Of a stretch of 38,101 bases of DNA, positions 23,462-32,427 are shown in pieces. The stretch spans positions 1 through 38,101 of the forward strand of contig JAHFJP010000008.1 in assembly GCA_023245765.1 (NCBI GenBank), in the 5' to 3' direction. Under the pieces are notes generated by a model. It was not told where the DNA came from. It ran no database searches and was given only the letters and a program-made list of their open reading frames with translations. The stretch is from Candidatus Peribacteria bacterium (GTDB lineage: Bacteria > Patescibacteriota > Gracilibacteria > Peribacterales > Peribacteraceae). The position numbers and the translations under genes were made by a program. The number at the start of each line of letters is the position of its first letter. Position 1 is the stretch's first letter.

Positions 23462-23977
23462 ATGATAAAGGCAAACACTCCATCACCGGGATTGGTCCAC
23501 CGTATCATCGATGCCACGCAGTGGCTCGATGCACCCGAGCGCGGCCGCATTCTGGAGCGCATCAGTCGCGACAAAGGCATCATCAGTGATGACTTCCGCA
23601 AGGACATCATCAAAGCATTCCGCAGACGTGTTGCACAAGAAGGCGGAGTTGCGGCGCTGCAGGCGCAACTGCGTGGCCAAAATATCGTCCTGCACGATCT
23701 TGCAAATGAAGTCGGCCGTCTCGAGCACATTGCCGACGACGAGACCGACCCGCGGCAGGTCGCATTCGAGGATGATGCGCGCGCGCAGCAGCAGGAAGTT
23801 CTTTCGCGGTTCACGCACGAGATGAACGACGTCGGGAGGAGAGTGGACCGGCGCGTGGAGCAGGGCGCGCGTTCCACGACGGATAACGAAGCGATGGCAC
23901 GCCTGTATCAGACCCTCAATGCGACGCCGAAGAAACCGGCGGCAAATGACGGATTCCCGGAGTTTACGAAAAATTGA
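23462..23977 (+). CDS. Unknown small helical protein
   Basis: 171 residues, almost wholly helical and highly charged (ERGRILERISRDKG, FRKDIIKAFRRRVAQEGG, DVGRRVDRRVEQG), ending in a low-complexity tail (TPKKPAANDGFPEF). The segment RGRILERISRDKGIISDDF faintly recalls the N-terminal helix of the genes at 24035 and 25354, too weak to claim homology. It is cotranscribed with the gene before it; the next gene has its own promoter. Confidence 0.65.
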   Translation: MIKANTPSPGLVHRIIDATQWLDAPERGRILERISRDKGIISDDFRKDIIKAFRRRVAQEGGVAALQAQLRGQNIVLHDLANEVGRLEHIADDETDPRQVAFEDDARAQQQEVLSRFTHEMNDVGRRVDRRVEQGARSTTDNEAMARLYQTLNATPKKPAANDGFPEFTKN

Positions 23978-23983
23978 AGTTTG

Positions 23984-24011
23984 TTGAACGCAAAGCAAGA
24001 ATCCTTATACT
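23984..24011 (+). promoter_or_regulatory. Sigma70-type promoter for the gene at 24035
   Basis: TTGAAC (23984-23989), a 16-bp spacer, TATACT (24006-24011). The leader is about 16 nt and includes TTTTCCCTCCCACG directly before the ATG. Confidence 0.6.
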
Positions 24012-24034
24012 GATCGCCAATTTTCCCTCCCACG

Positions 24035-25300
24035 ATGGTTCCATCAAAACCCAAAGGCGCGCCTGAACTCCCGGAGTGGGCAGAAGGTCTTCGGCTGTCG
24101 GTAAAAAGCAAGCGCGTGCTGGCAAGAATTTTAAGTGACAAAAGTGGAGATGTTGGAAAAGAAATTGAGCACCTCCTTCAACTCGGCGACCAGCTCGATG
24201 TTTTTTTGGAGGAAGTTCGTGTCATTGTAGAGGAAGGAGATCATATGCTCACGGATTTGGCGGCATTTGCTAGGCAGAACAAAGCTTCCGCGAAAGATCT
24301 CGATGCCGTGATGGGTGCCATTACCAGTGACACAAGCGATGAATTGCGTGGGTACGTCAGCCCTATTGAAAAACTTCGACGAATTGCCGACAGAATTAGA
24401 GCGCGAAAGGAGGGGGGAGTGGCTAGAGGGGACGCACTCCGAATTCAGACAGCGGCAGACGATGCCGCCGATGTTCTCATGGAAAGCAGTTGTGATGACC
24501 GGGGATCCGCCGTGTATGCAATGATCGAGAAGCACTATGAACGCGTGAAGAAAGACTGGTCTCCGTTGACGGAGGATAACCTTCGCCCGTTTCTCAGAGA
24601 TTTCATCAACCGGGCATTCAGGTCAGTGAGAGCCCGCCGCACGCGAGGTGGACCCAATCGTGTTCGCAAGGAAATCCGCGATCCGAAGAAGCGCCCGGAG
24701 ATCAAGGCCGAAGTTTCGCGGATGTGCAAGCTTATCGTGCTTCGCGATTATTCTCTCCGAAAAGTCGTCACGTTCACTCCGACAATGCTCGCCGCGCTTC
24801 TCCGTACAGTACCGTCAGCGGAGGATATGGAAGCAATCTTCGTGGATTATCGCAATCTCCGAAAGCTTCCTCAGCATTCGAGGATTATGGCGTGGGTGGG
24901 CCACACAAAAAAAAGCTTTTATTTTGGAGCTGGCACAGAGGAAGAGCGTGAAGCAGAAATCGACCCGGACATACGGCAACGATGCACCGGAATCACTCCG
25001 ACGAATGTTGTCCGTGTCGAATACATTACGGATCAGGATCTGTTCGATTTACGAAGCGCTTTGCATCCTCGCGACGTCGTGGAAGCAAAAATCGCTCCGC
25101 CGCATGTTCTTGCCGGAAAGACAATCAGACTTCGCAGCACGATAAAAAATGAATTCGAAGTAATCGATATTGAAGGCGAAAACATTCCCTCCCCGCATGA
25201 GCTCGAAAGCGAACTGAACACACAACCACTGAATTTTTTACAGGCAGAATTCACAGTGCAATGGGCTAAAGACTCAGAAAACCAGGATCCTCAAAATTGA
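24035..25300 (+). CDS. Unknown protein, paralogous at its N-terminus to the gene at 25354
   Basis: 421 residues, soluble. Residues about 18-150 align with residues about 15-145 of the gene at 25354. Shared positions include VK-x-x-R-L at the start, EEGDHMLTDLAAFARQ against EEGVNDLVDFAVSQ, then YVSPIEKLRRI against YVSNVFRLTRA, and KEGG against KNGG. The middle is helical (NLRPFLRDFINRAFRSVRAR). The C-terminus appears beta-rich (VVRVEYITDQDLF, AGKTIRLRSTIKNEFEVIDI). No known family is recognised. It has its own good promoter and a C-rich leader. Confidence 0.75.
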   Translation: MVPSKPKGAPELPEWAEGLRLSVKSKRVLARILSDKSGDVGKEIEHLLQLGDQLDVFLEEVRVIVEEGDHMLTDLAAFARQNKASAKDLDAVMGAITSDTSDELRGYVSPIEKLRRIADRIRARKEGGVARGDALRIQTAADDAADVLMESSCDDRGSAVYAMIEKHYERVKKDWSPLTEDNLRPFLRDFINRAFRSVRARRTRGGPNRVRKEIRDPKKRPEIKAEVSRMCKLIVLRDYSLRKVVTFTPTMLAALLRTVPSAEDMEAIFVDYRNLRKLPQHSRIMAWVGHTKKSFYFGAGTEEEREAEIDPDIRQRCTGITPTNVVRVEYITDQDLFDLRSALHPRDVVEAKIAPPHVLAGKTIRLRSTIKNEFEVIDIEGENIPSPHELESELNTQPLNFLQAEFTVQWAKDSENQDPQN

Positions 25301-25325
25301 CTTTTATAATAAAAAAGTGTACAAT
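25297..25325 (+). promoter_or_regulatory. Sigma70-type promoter for the gene at 25354
   Basis: TTGACT (25297-25302; it overlaps the TGA stop of the previous gene), a 17-bp spacer, TACAAT (25320-25325). The leader is about 22 nt, with AACCCTCTCGTCCT before the ATG. One of the best promoter matches in the window. Confidence 0.65.
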
Positions 25326-25353
25326 AGTTATTGTATTTTAACCCTCTCGTCCT

Positions 25354-26631
25354 ATGCCAATGCACATTGATGCCATCAATTCACTCGCGAAGGCGCTTGA
25401 TCTTAATGATGCGGTGAAACAAAGGCTGGTTCAGGTCAGTACTCAAGCGGATGATTTTAATGCACTGATGCACAGTTTATTGAGTGTAAAAGACACAGTC
25501 TCCGAAAAGAAAAGAATCATCACCGAGTACTTGAGAATCAAGGAAGAAGGAGTGAACGATCTTGTTGATTTTGCTGTTTCCCAGGGGGCAAACACCGGAA
25601 AAATTAACATGATTTTACAGCAGGGTCACGTAGTGGACGCAGAATATGTCAGCAATGTATTTAGACTGACTCGTGCTGTGAAACATCTGACCGTAGACGT
25701 GAAAGCGAAGAAAAATGGCGGGAAGACGCTTCTTGATGCAGAACAAACAAATGCAGCGAATGCATCATTTGAGGCTGACTACGGGATGAGAATTTCAGAG
25801 AAAATGCTCCAGCTTGCAATTAAGGAATTTGGAAGTGCTGACGGGCAAAAAGTCCGTGACCATATTGACTCCAATATCCGAACGACATTGTTTACGGCAG
25901 TCGCAAGTGGAGATCCAGACACTATTAAAGCAGCTTTAAAAACGACGAGGGATACCCTCGCGGCAAAAATTGTCGCTGACACCACAATCACGGTGAAGGA
26001 CAAAATGCTGCTTCCGTTGAAAGCCGGTATCCTCTGTAAGGCAGTTGCGATTGGCGCTGTTGGCATTGTCACCCAATACGCACATGCCGATATCGAAATG
26101 CATGAGCAAATTCTTGGTGCCATCATGAAGAACGCCCCGGATGAAACAGTGATCAGCGCCATCGCGGCAGACTATACGAAGCTCACCACCCTAGAAAAGC
26201 CTTCCAGCGTCAAAGTGAGGTTGCTCAATGGCACAGTGAGTGTCTTTTACATGCAAAAAGGAGAAGAGAAAGAGATTCCCGATGAGATTCGTAATCCGTG
26301 CAAATCCAAAGATCCCAAAACAATGTCGATCGTGGTGGACGTGGATACCCTTTCCGATGAAGACATGAAGAGATCGATTGCGCAGATGAGTAAGCAGGAG
26401 ACGATGACAACAAAGCTCGTTGCAGATCTTCCGGGTTTCGGGAAAGCGGGCCAAGAAATCATCATCCGTGGAGAGCCCGGATACGGCTTCGAATACACTA
26501 TCGAATCTATTGGTGGTACGAAGCCAAATTCCACACAGCACGCTGCTGCCAAAGCCGCCATCTCTGCAACGCCGATGAAGTACCTTCATCGTGATTTCAC
26601 AGACAATTCCCCCATTTTGAAGAAACCATAA
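25354..26631 (+). CDS. Unknown protein, paralogous at its N-terminus to the gene at 24035
   Basis: 425 residues, soluble, noticeably less GC-rich than its flanks. The N-terminal helical domain (AVKQRLVQVSTQADDF, SLLSVKD, EEGVNDLVDFAVSQ) matches the upstream gene. The central helical region (about 145-260) follows, and the C-terminal part is beta-like (SVKVRLLNGTVSVFYMQKGE, TMSIVVDVDTLSDEDM, LPGFGKAGQEIIIRGEPGYG). No enzyme motif is visible. Tandem paralogues with the same layout suggest two subunits of one complex. Confidence 0.75.
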   Translation: MPMHIDAINSLAKALDLNDAVKQRLVQVSTQADDFNALMHSLLSVKDTVSEKKRIITEYLRIKEEGVNDLVDFAVSQGANTGKINMILQQGHVVDAEYVSNVFRLTRAVKHLTVDVKAKKNGGKTLLDAEQTNAANASFEADYGMRISEKMLQLAIKEFGSADGQKVRDHIDSNIRTTLFTAVASGDPDTIKAALKTTRDTLAAKIVADTTITVKDKMLLPLKAGILCKAVAIGAVGIVTQYAHADIEMHEQILGAIMKNAPDETVISAIAADYTKLTTLEKPSSVKVRLLNGTVSVFYMQKGEEKEIPDEIRNPCKSKDPKTMSIVVDVDTLSDEDMKRSIAQMSKQETMTTKLVADLPGFGKAGQEIIIRGEPGYGFEYTIESIGGTKPNSTQHAAAKAAISATPMKYLHRDFTDNSPILKKP

Positions 26632-26670
26632 TCGAACACCAATAGTTCCCCTTTCTGTTCCCCACTTCGT

Positions 26671-26886
26671 ATGAATATCCGCAAAATTCTCCCCTGGCTT
26701 ACAACTCTTTCTCCCGAGCAGAAAGAGGCACTTGCCGTGAAGTTTGAAAATGGAACGCTGACGGATGCAGAACGCAAAGACATGCTCGAACATGTGTTTA
26801 CAGCCATGCGTGAGCTGAATAGCGAAATTAACGCAGCAAAGGAGATCCTTGCGGCTCTTGAGCGCCTCCCGAGCGGAGGAAAGTAG
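26671..26886 (+). CDS. Small helical protein, 71 aa
   Basis: Residues read as helices with heptad-like spacing: ILPWLTTLSPEQKEALAVKF, TDAERKDMLEHVFTAMREL, AAKEILAALERL. It is soluble, with no Cys and no signal. It lies 40 nt after one cluster gene and 26 nt before the next, with CTGTTCCCCACTTCGT before the ATG. Probably a small accessory subunit of the cluster; the family is unknown. Confidence 0.7.
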   Translation: MNIRKILPWLTTLSPEQKEALAVKFENGTLTDAERKDMLEHVFTAMRELNSEINAAKEILAALERLPSGGK

Positions 26887-26912
26887 ACGATCGCAATCCT
26901 TCCCTTCCCTGC

Positions 26913-28814
26913 ATGGACTCTCCCAAGCTCAAGCTCAAGAATCCGCAGGAACAGCAACTCATCAATTTGGCCGTCCAGTTCGGACAGCTTGCCGCGACCG
27001 AAGGCAAAGAGAAGGGATGGGATGTTCTCCAGATTGTTCGTGAAGCAAAAAGAACCTGCAAGGAGGTTATGGAGGGATATCCAAGCGACGCCCGACGTCG
27101 TTTTCTGGAGAACTGCGGCATACTTGAAGGAATCTCTAATATCATCAAAATGCCTGTCCTGCAGGATATTGCAAAAAACGTTCTGGATATTCACGTGAAG
27201 ATTTTTGACGTCTTGGATGAGCAACAGGGAAATGTTCAGTCGAAGAGCGGCATCCAAACGGAGCTGGTCTCCCATCCGACATCCGATCAATCCCGGCCTC
27301 CTGTCGATCTGGGACAAGGGAAGCAAGAGTCGCAGCCCGAAACTCGTTGGACGCCAAACACGGCGTGGAACAGGTTGGAGCGATTAGCCGATGAATTCGC
27401 GAAGAACTCGAAAAACCTGATTACCGATATTGATGCAGCGATCCTGCAGAATTTCGGCCCGGACTTTTTCTCTGTCAGGAACATGCCCAAAGTGCAGGAA
27501 TTTTTCCTCGAGCGGCGAAAACTGCACGATCTTGGCTATATGCTTGCGACCGATCTGTTGCCATTGAAGATCGCTCCAGGATGGGAAAAACTCGAAGCGA
27601 TGTACTCCGAATTACCCGCCGGTGAGATTACCGACGCATCTGTTACTCCTATCTTGGCCAAGCATTTTCCCAGTGTCACGTTTGCTCCAAATCAGATAAC
27701 TGATTTCGTTCATTATTTTGCGCAAATCCGCGTTGATCGCATTGCCGGCAATGCGGTTTTTGCGATATTGAAAGAAATGATGAAGAGAAATGGAGATCAT
27801 AATGCAGATAGAGGCGAAGGAATCGACAGGTCTGGGCACGAGAGAGAGGTGGGAACAGGAGGTTCAAATGATCTCTTCCTCTACGATCTGGCATCCAAAG
27901 CCCATCGGAAGGCGAAGAAGGCTCTCCGGAAAAGCCGAGACAGCAAAAAAGACGAAGATGCGGACGACAAGGAAAAGTCGAAATCCAAGAAGAAAGACCC
28001 GGAGCAAAACCCCGACCTCCCCCCGGAGTACGCCAGTACGATGCGAGGAGGCTTTCAGCAATACATTCTCCTGTTCTGCGTTCCTGATCAGCGAGCGACA
28101 GACCCAGAGAAAAAAGAAGTGGCCAGGCGATTGCGAAAGGCCACAGCTGACCAGGGATTGGATACCGATTGGGTAGACGCGATCCTTGCCGCGATTCAGA
28201 AGATCGCCCTTGCCGGTGATCGGGCGGAAGATTTACGAAGAGTGTCGGATGAAGTGAAACGAGCAGATCTCTCTACGGAGAGTGGCTGCCATCAGCTTGC
28301 CCGTACCATACAGATCATCGCGGTGACTGCTCCTGCAAAGAAGGATGAGCCTCAGCCCCAGCCGCCCCAGCCGATCAAGGTAGAGGGTTTGTCGGAATTG
28401 GTGAGCCTCCTGAAAGAACGCGCTGCCGCAGACAAAGAAGAGAGTGCTCGTGCGCGTGAAGCAGCGCATGCGAAAGAAAGCGAAAAAGGAAAGGAGAGCG
28501 GTCATGGTGAAAAGGGTCACGAAGAGAAAGATCATGCTAAAAAAGGTCATGAGGAGAACGGGCATGGCAAAAAAGGTCACGAGGATGACGGCGGTCACGG
28601 AGCCCACAAAGCCGCCCCGCACGTCCTGCTGCACGAACCGGTGGTTGATCTGGAATGGAACGCAATGGCCAACGCCGGCTACGGTAATCCTGGTGCAATT
28701 CTGAGCTACTTTGGCGGTGGATCGAAGCCGAAGGACGATCACGCGGAAGCCAAGCACGACGATCATGCCGGTGATAAAAAGGAGGTGAAAAAAGATGAAA
28801 AGCACGCGGCGTAG
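26913..28814 (+). CDS. Unknown protein with FGxxFF repeats and a His-rich C-terminal region
   Basis: 633 residues. The N-terminal helical domain (about 1-105) is followed by a linker, then two copies of a helical repeat whose cores are NFGPDFF (about 180) and HFPSVTF (about 251). This repeat recurs in the 1099-residue protein at 32428-35727. A Lys/Asp/Glu-rich stretch (about 330-365) precedes a second helical domain. The end (about 515-633) is rich in His, Lys and Glu with repeated KGHEE/KGHGKKGHEDD units and HGAH, a likely metal-binding or pH-responsive segment. ATG 26913 is preceded by CCTTCCCTTCCCTGC. No family known to me. Confidence 0.78.
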   Translation: MDSPKLKLKNPQEQQLINLAVQFGQLAATEGKEKGWDVLQIVREAKRTCKEVMEGYPSDARRRFLENCGILEGISNIIKMPVLQDIAKNVLDIHVKIFDVLDEQQGNVQSKSGIQTELVSHPTSDQSRPPVDLGQGKQESQPETRWTPNTAWNRLERLADEFAKNSKNLITDIDAAILQNFGPDFFSVRNMPKVQEFFLERRKLHDLGYMLATDLLPLKIAPGWEKLEAMYSELPAGEITDASVTPILAKHFPSVTFAPNQITDFVHYFAQIRVDRIAGNAVFAILKEMMKRNGDHNADRGEGIDRSGHEREVGTGGSNDLFLYDLASKAHRKAKKALRKSRDSKKDEDADDKEKSKSKKKDPEQNPDLPPEYASTMRGGFQQYILLFCVPDQRATDPEKKEVARRLRKATADQGLDTDWVDAILAAIQKIALAGDRAEDLRRVSDEVKRADLSTESGCHQLARTIQIIAVTAPAKKDEPQPQPPQPIKVEGLSELVSLLKERAAADKEESARAREAAHAKESEKGKESGHGEKGHEEKDHAKKGHEENGHGKKGHEDDGGHGAHKAAPHVLLHEPVVDLEWNAMANAGYGNPGAILSYFGGGSKPKDDHAEAKHDDHAGDKKEVKKDEKHAA

Positions 28815-28944
28815 GGAGGCGGCAAATTTCCTCCAGGATCTGCAAGGTGAAATTCAGTATTTGCTCTACCTGTAGAGTAAAATCAATAGTTGCTTTTATC
28901 AGTAAATGCAGTCCCATACCCTCATCAGGCAGCGTTTTTTGTGC

Positions 28945-28950
28945 TATAAT
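28945..28950 (+). promoter_or_regulatory. Extended -10 promoter for the gene at 28962
   Basis: TGC plus TATAAT, ending 11 nt before ATG 28962. The 147-bp space upstream holds two small hairpins (GGAGG/CCTCC near 28815 and CTCTAC/GTAGAG near 28864) but no gene. Confidence 0.55.
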
Positions 28951-28961
28951 ACCAAGATTAC

Positions 28962-31361
28962 ATGAACACACACGTACACACATTTTCCCGGCTTTCCCGT
29001 CCCGCTTTTGGCTCGCCATTTCGGGAGCAGCGTGAGTGCGGCAGGGTCGACGCGAACCCTCCACCGGCTCCTGCGTCTTCGTCGCCATTGGGTCCTGATG
29101 TCCGCCAGTACCGGCTGGATCCACGGTCGACGCTCGAGCACCAGGATGCCACGCTGCAATTTCTGCGGGGCCATTTGATCCCGCACCGGCGCAGTTGGTT
29201 CATGAGACTCTTCGGTGGCGATTCTCCAGCACGCATCGACAAAGAAGGCCGCATGCAATCGGCTGAGCGCGACACGGATCGCGGGATTTTTCAGCAAGAT
29301 GCGGAAATGCGTAATGTGCTCCTCGGTACGCACCCGGAAGAATTCAAGCGTGGCATGCATAGAGAACTCTACGGACGGCATATCGATTTCCATGCTGCGG
29401 GGATGAATGCCGCTGGTGTTGCGGTCCCGAATTTCGATGTCCGTGTGGATCTGCGAAACCCGTTTTGGCAGGCGCCCGTCGTTCGGTCTGTCGAGCAAAT
29501 TGCAGAAAGGATCGAACATTGTCCCAATAGGGCAGCCCTCACGGCGATTGGCATCTCCGGTCATTTTGCAACGCATGATCTTGATCACTGTACGAAAGAT
29601 CAAGCCAAGGAAATCGCCAAGTTCATCTCCGTTCGTTACACGCGTCCCAACCTCGCTATGGGCATGGTGAGCGAGGTGAACGTGCGCATGGCGCAGAAGA
29701 TGCTTCTCGATACTCCTGATCTGATCGACACGATCCAGAACGGTGCGCACCATGATGATGATGAAAAGAAGATCCGTGCAAAGCAGCAACTTGCGGAGTT
29801 AGTTCATACCCGCTTGGGCAAAATCACTGGCGAAACATTTACAGAAAATTTTGCTGGTGCTGATACAGAATTCACTCACCTTGCACACGATATTGATAAC
29901 TATTTAGATCCGACATTCAGTGCCCATAGCGATTTTTTCAAAAAGACATTGAAATTGAACGATGCGGCGAGGGTCCAGGCGTTTCTTACCGGTGCAACTC
30001 CGAGACCTGAAGTTCTTGATGCCAAAATTGAGCGTGCAGGCGGCGAGAGGACTCGATTGAAGAGTGTTTGCGATTATTATCGCAATCTCAACGACACACT
30101 CGAAGCTCTCCATGCACAGTTGAGAACAACCGAGGGGTTCGCCCCTCCCACCTCCGGACCGTTTGCCGATATTTTCGTCGGAGGCCCGGCTATCGGTAGG
30201 ACCAACAGAGCCAATCTAAGCAGGGATACCAATCCCGTCAATATCCAGCGCGATCTGCTCAACCGCATGGAGATCAAGAAACCCGATGAATATGCCAAGG
30301 ATCTTGAGCATGCCAAGGCGCATGCCAAAGAAGCCAAGGACAACAAGATCGTCGGCGCACGGTCGGTGATCGAGACGTACAAGGAGCACTTCAAGCGGAC
30401 GGAGGATCTCTCCGACGACGAGGCGCGCACGCGCGCGTTCCAGACGTTCTTCAAGAACGAAGTCTCGCTGATCGAGAACCGCCAGATGGAGGAGGAGATC
30501 GAGAAGCTCTTTGGGAAAACGAGACTGACGAGGACTCGCGGCGTTATCAACGGTGCACTCAGCGCGGGCAAGGGGTTGCTGACGGGCTCCGACGAAGACT
30601 ACATCTGCCGGATTTTTGAACAGGTGGGTGTGAAGTCCGGAGCCGGGACAGCAGCCACCACGTGGCGCGGCAAAGCGCTGGAGGGAGGTACCTGGATTGG
30701 TACGGGCGCGGCGACAGGCGCGCTGCTCAGTGCAACCGGTCTCGTTGCGTCGTCGTTCCCACCCGCACTCCTCGTCGCGGGTCTTGGTGCCGCAGGGTAT
30801 GGAATTTTCAAAGGCCTCAGTCTTGCGGCCCGTTGGTGGCCGAATGCCTTCTGGAACAATATCAATATCGAACGTAATCTCTTCGGCACGCGCCAGCTCG
30901 GCTACGGATGGCGCCGGTGGGGCGCACGTCCGGAGATCGGCAGGATCGCTCATGATCGCCTGGCATTGCGATGGGTATGGGACGCGATGCGTACGGGTAT
31001 CAAAGAAGGCAAGCTCAGCAATACGTGGTACGCCCGCGACATCATGAACGAAGTCGGCCGCCTGCTCGTGATGACGCTCGCCGAAGAAATGGGCGAAGAC
31101 GTCGGCGCGCAGACGAAGCTCGATCCTGCCGCGTGGAAGTTCTTCTCCATGGATAACAAGCGCGCCAAGCTCCAGAAGCAGATCCGCGATCTGGTCGGCA
31201 AAGGCGCCGCGTGGTCCGGCGACCGGGAGCGTCCCGAGATTGCCGAGGGTGCAAAGCACATCGAGAAAGAAGCCGCCGACAATCGTGGCAGGTGGCGCCG
31301 TGGTGTGGGCAACTTCTTCTTCGGCGGAGGGTTTGATAGCTGGTTGAATAAGAAGGGGTAA
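28962..31361 (+). CDS. Large unknown protein with an internal glycine-zipper membrane module
   Basis: 799 residues with no signal peptide. The N-terminal half is soluble and helical; residues about 430-545 are strongly charged coiled-coil-like (DLEHAKAHAKEAKDNK). Residues about 566-625 form a hydrophobic Gly-rich pair of helices (WIGTGAATGALLSATGLVA, PALLVAGLGAAGYGIFKGLS). These match in spacing the C-terminal modules of the proteins at 32428-35727 and 35853-36785. A further 175 residues follow, including WWPNAFWNN and a charged tail. Predicted inner-membrane protein with large cytoplasmic parts. No known family. Confidence 0.75.
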   Translation: MNTHVHTFSRLSRPAFGSPFREQRECGRVDANPPPAPASSSPLGPDVRQYRLDPRSTLEHQDATLQFLRGHLIPHRRSWFMRLFGGDSPARIDKEGRMQSAERDTDRGIFQQDAEMRNVLLGTHPEEFKRGMHRELYGRHIDFHAAGMNAAGVAVPNFDVRVDLRNPFWQAPVVRSVEQIAERIEHCPNRAALTAIGISGHFATHDLDHCTKDQAKEIAKFISVRYTRPNLAMGMVSEVNVRMAQKMLLDTPDLIDTIQNGAHHDDDEKKIRAKQQLAELVHTRLGKITGETFTENFAGADTEFTHLAHDIDNYLDPTFSAHSDFFKKTLKLNDAARVQAFLTGATPRPEVLDAKIERAGGERTRLKSVCDYYRNLNDTLEALHAQLRTTEGFAPPTSGPFADIFVGGPAIGRTNRANLSRDTNPVNIQRDLLNRMEIKKPDEYAKDLEHAKAHAKEAKDNKIVGARSVIETYKEHFKRTEDLSDDEARTRAFQTFFKNEVSLIENRQMEEEIEKLFGKTRLTRTRGVINGALSAGKGLLTGSDEDYICRIFEQVGVKSGAGTAATTWRGKALEGGTWIGTGAATGALLSATGLVASSFPPALLVAGLGAAGYGIFKGLSLAARWWPNAFWNNINIERNLFGTRQLGYGWRRWGARPEIGRIAHDRLALRWVWDAMRTGIKEGKLSNTWYARDIMNEVGRLLVMTLAEEMGEDVGAQTKLDPAAWKFFSMDNKRAKLQKQIRDLVGKGAAWSGDRERPEIAEGAKHIEKEAADNRGRWRRGVGNFFFGGGFDSWLNKKG

Positions 31362-31364
31362 TCC

Positions 31365-31457
31365 TTCGCGGAGCCTGTCCTGAGCGAAAGCGAAGGGCTC
31401 AGGATGACAGTCGCTGCGCTCCCGCCTTCGCCCTCGGGCTACTGGCGGGCAGGCAGG
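31365..31457 (+). repeat. Composite dispersed repeat (two elements)
   Basis: The first part (31372-31410) contains TCCTGAGC and GCTCAGGA arms. The second part (31417-31457) is CGCTCCCGCCTTCGCC, GGCTAC and GGCGGGCAGGCAGG, matching 3543-3580. The 289-bp space between the two + genes here holds only these repeats and the hairpin element at 31531. Confidence 0.7.
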
Positions 31458-31530
31458 ATGAGGCAACGCCGAGACGAGTCCGGCTTCGTCCGTCCTTGGT
31501 TGGTGTTTGAAAAAGTCAAAAAATAGCTAC

Positions 31531-31579
31531 TGTTCCACGGGGTCGTGGAACTGATTTTTGCTTATCTGGAAGAGCAAAA
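31531..31579 (+). repeat. Dispersed hairpin element, copy 3
   Basis: GTTCCACG, GGGT, CGTGGAAC (31532-31551) is the exact reverse complement of the copy-2 hairpin core. GGAAGAGCAAAA follows 17 nt later, as in copy 1 (15 nt). A second small hairpin (TTTTTGCT/AGCAAAAA) overlaps that motif here. It lies upstream of the DUF3800 gene. Confidence 0.55.
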
Positions 31580-31650
31580 AACGCCTTCTCGAAAAAGAAA
31601 TAGTTCGGGGGTCTTTTGACGACAGAGGCTGAGTCATACGGTACTCTTGC

Positions 31651-32283
31651 ATGCTCGTATTCATCGACGAATCCGGCGATCCTGGCTTTAAATTCGATAA
31701 AGGATCGAGTCGCTACTTCACGATTGCCTTGGTTGTGTTCGAGGACCGGGAAAACGCAATTGCATGTGATCGGCGCATCGAGTTGTTGCGATGGGAATTG
31801 GGCTGGAAAGGCGAATTCCATTTCTATCGCAATTCGGACAATTTGCGACGGGATTTTCTCCATGCCGTTTCTCCTTACCACTTCTTCTACTATGGCATCG
31901 TCATCGACAAGGAACGGCAGCGACATATGGCGAAACAATATTCGAGTAAATGGTCGTTCTATCACTATGTCTGTGGTTTGGTCTTTGAAAGCGCGAAGGA
32001 CAAATTGCTCAATGCCACTGTCGTGATCGATGCAAGCGGAAATTTTGCCTTCAGGAGAGAATTGGCGCTTCATCTCCGGAGGGTGATGAACACTGGAACG
32101 ATCAAGCGCATCAGCAAAGTAAAGATGCAACGTTCGGGAAGCAATAATCTCATACAACTTGCCGATTACGTTGTGGGAATTATCAACCGTTCGGTGCAGC
32201 ACAAGAAGAACAGCGACGTGTATCGCAAGATTATCTATCATCGCGAGATCGATGTCCGTGTGTGGCCACCGATGTCACAATGA
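31651..32283 (+). CDS. DUF3800 family protein
   Basis: 210 residues. The family hallmarks are present: an N-terminal MLVFIDESGDPGF with the conserved Asp and Glu, an internal acidic VVIDASG, and the C-terminal NNLIQLADYVVGIINR. DUF3800 has an RNase-H-like fold and is often found in accessory or defence-related neighbourhoods; its biochemical role is unproven. TTGACG at 31616 and TACTCT at 31642 may be promoter parts but with poor spacing. It stands alone between the two convergent cluster operons. Confidence 0.88.
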   Translation: MLVFIDESGDPGFKFDKGSSRYFTIALVVFEDRENAIACDRRIELLRWELGWKGEFHFYRNSDNLRRDFLHAVSPYHFFYYGIVIDKERQRHMAKQYSSKWSFYHYVCGLVFESAKDKLLNATVVIDASGNFAFRRELALHLRRVMNTGTIKRISKVKMQRSGSNNLIQLADYVVGIINRSVQHKKNSDVYRKIIYHREIDVRVWPPMSQ

Positions 32284-32427
32284 AAACTCCCTACCTATCC
32301 CCCGGCGAGGGGGAAAGCGACGATAAACGTCACAATTCGGATCGGGAGCAATTCCATAATTATACTAGCAGAATGAACATGTATTGCAAGTGAAAGTCCA
32401 TGAAATCACTTCACCCAATTTCCCTCC

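Noticed and set aside
30216-31466. 416-aa minus-strand frame over the 799-aa gene
   Set aside because: Low-complexity Ala/Arg/Pro composition and no domain; the plus-strand protein has a promoter and shares a module with two neighbours.
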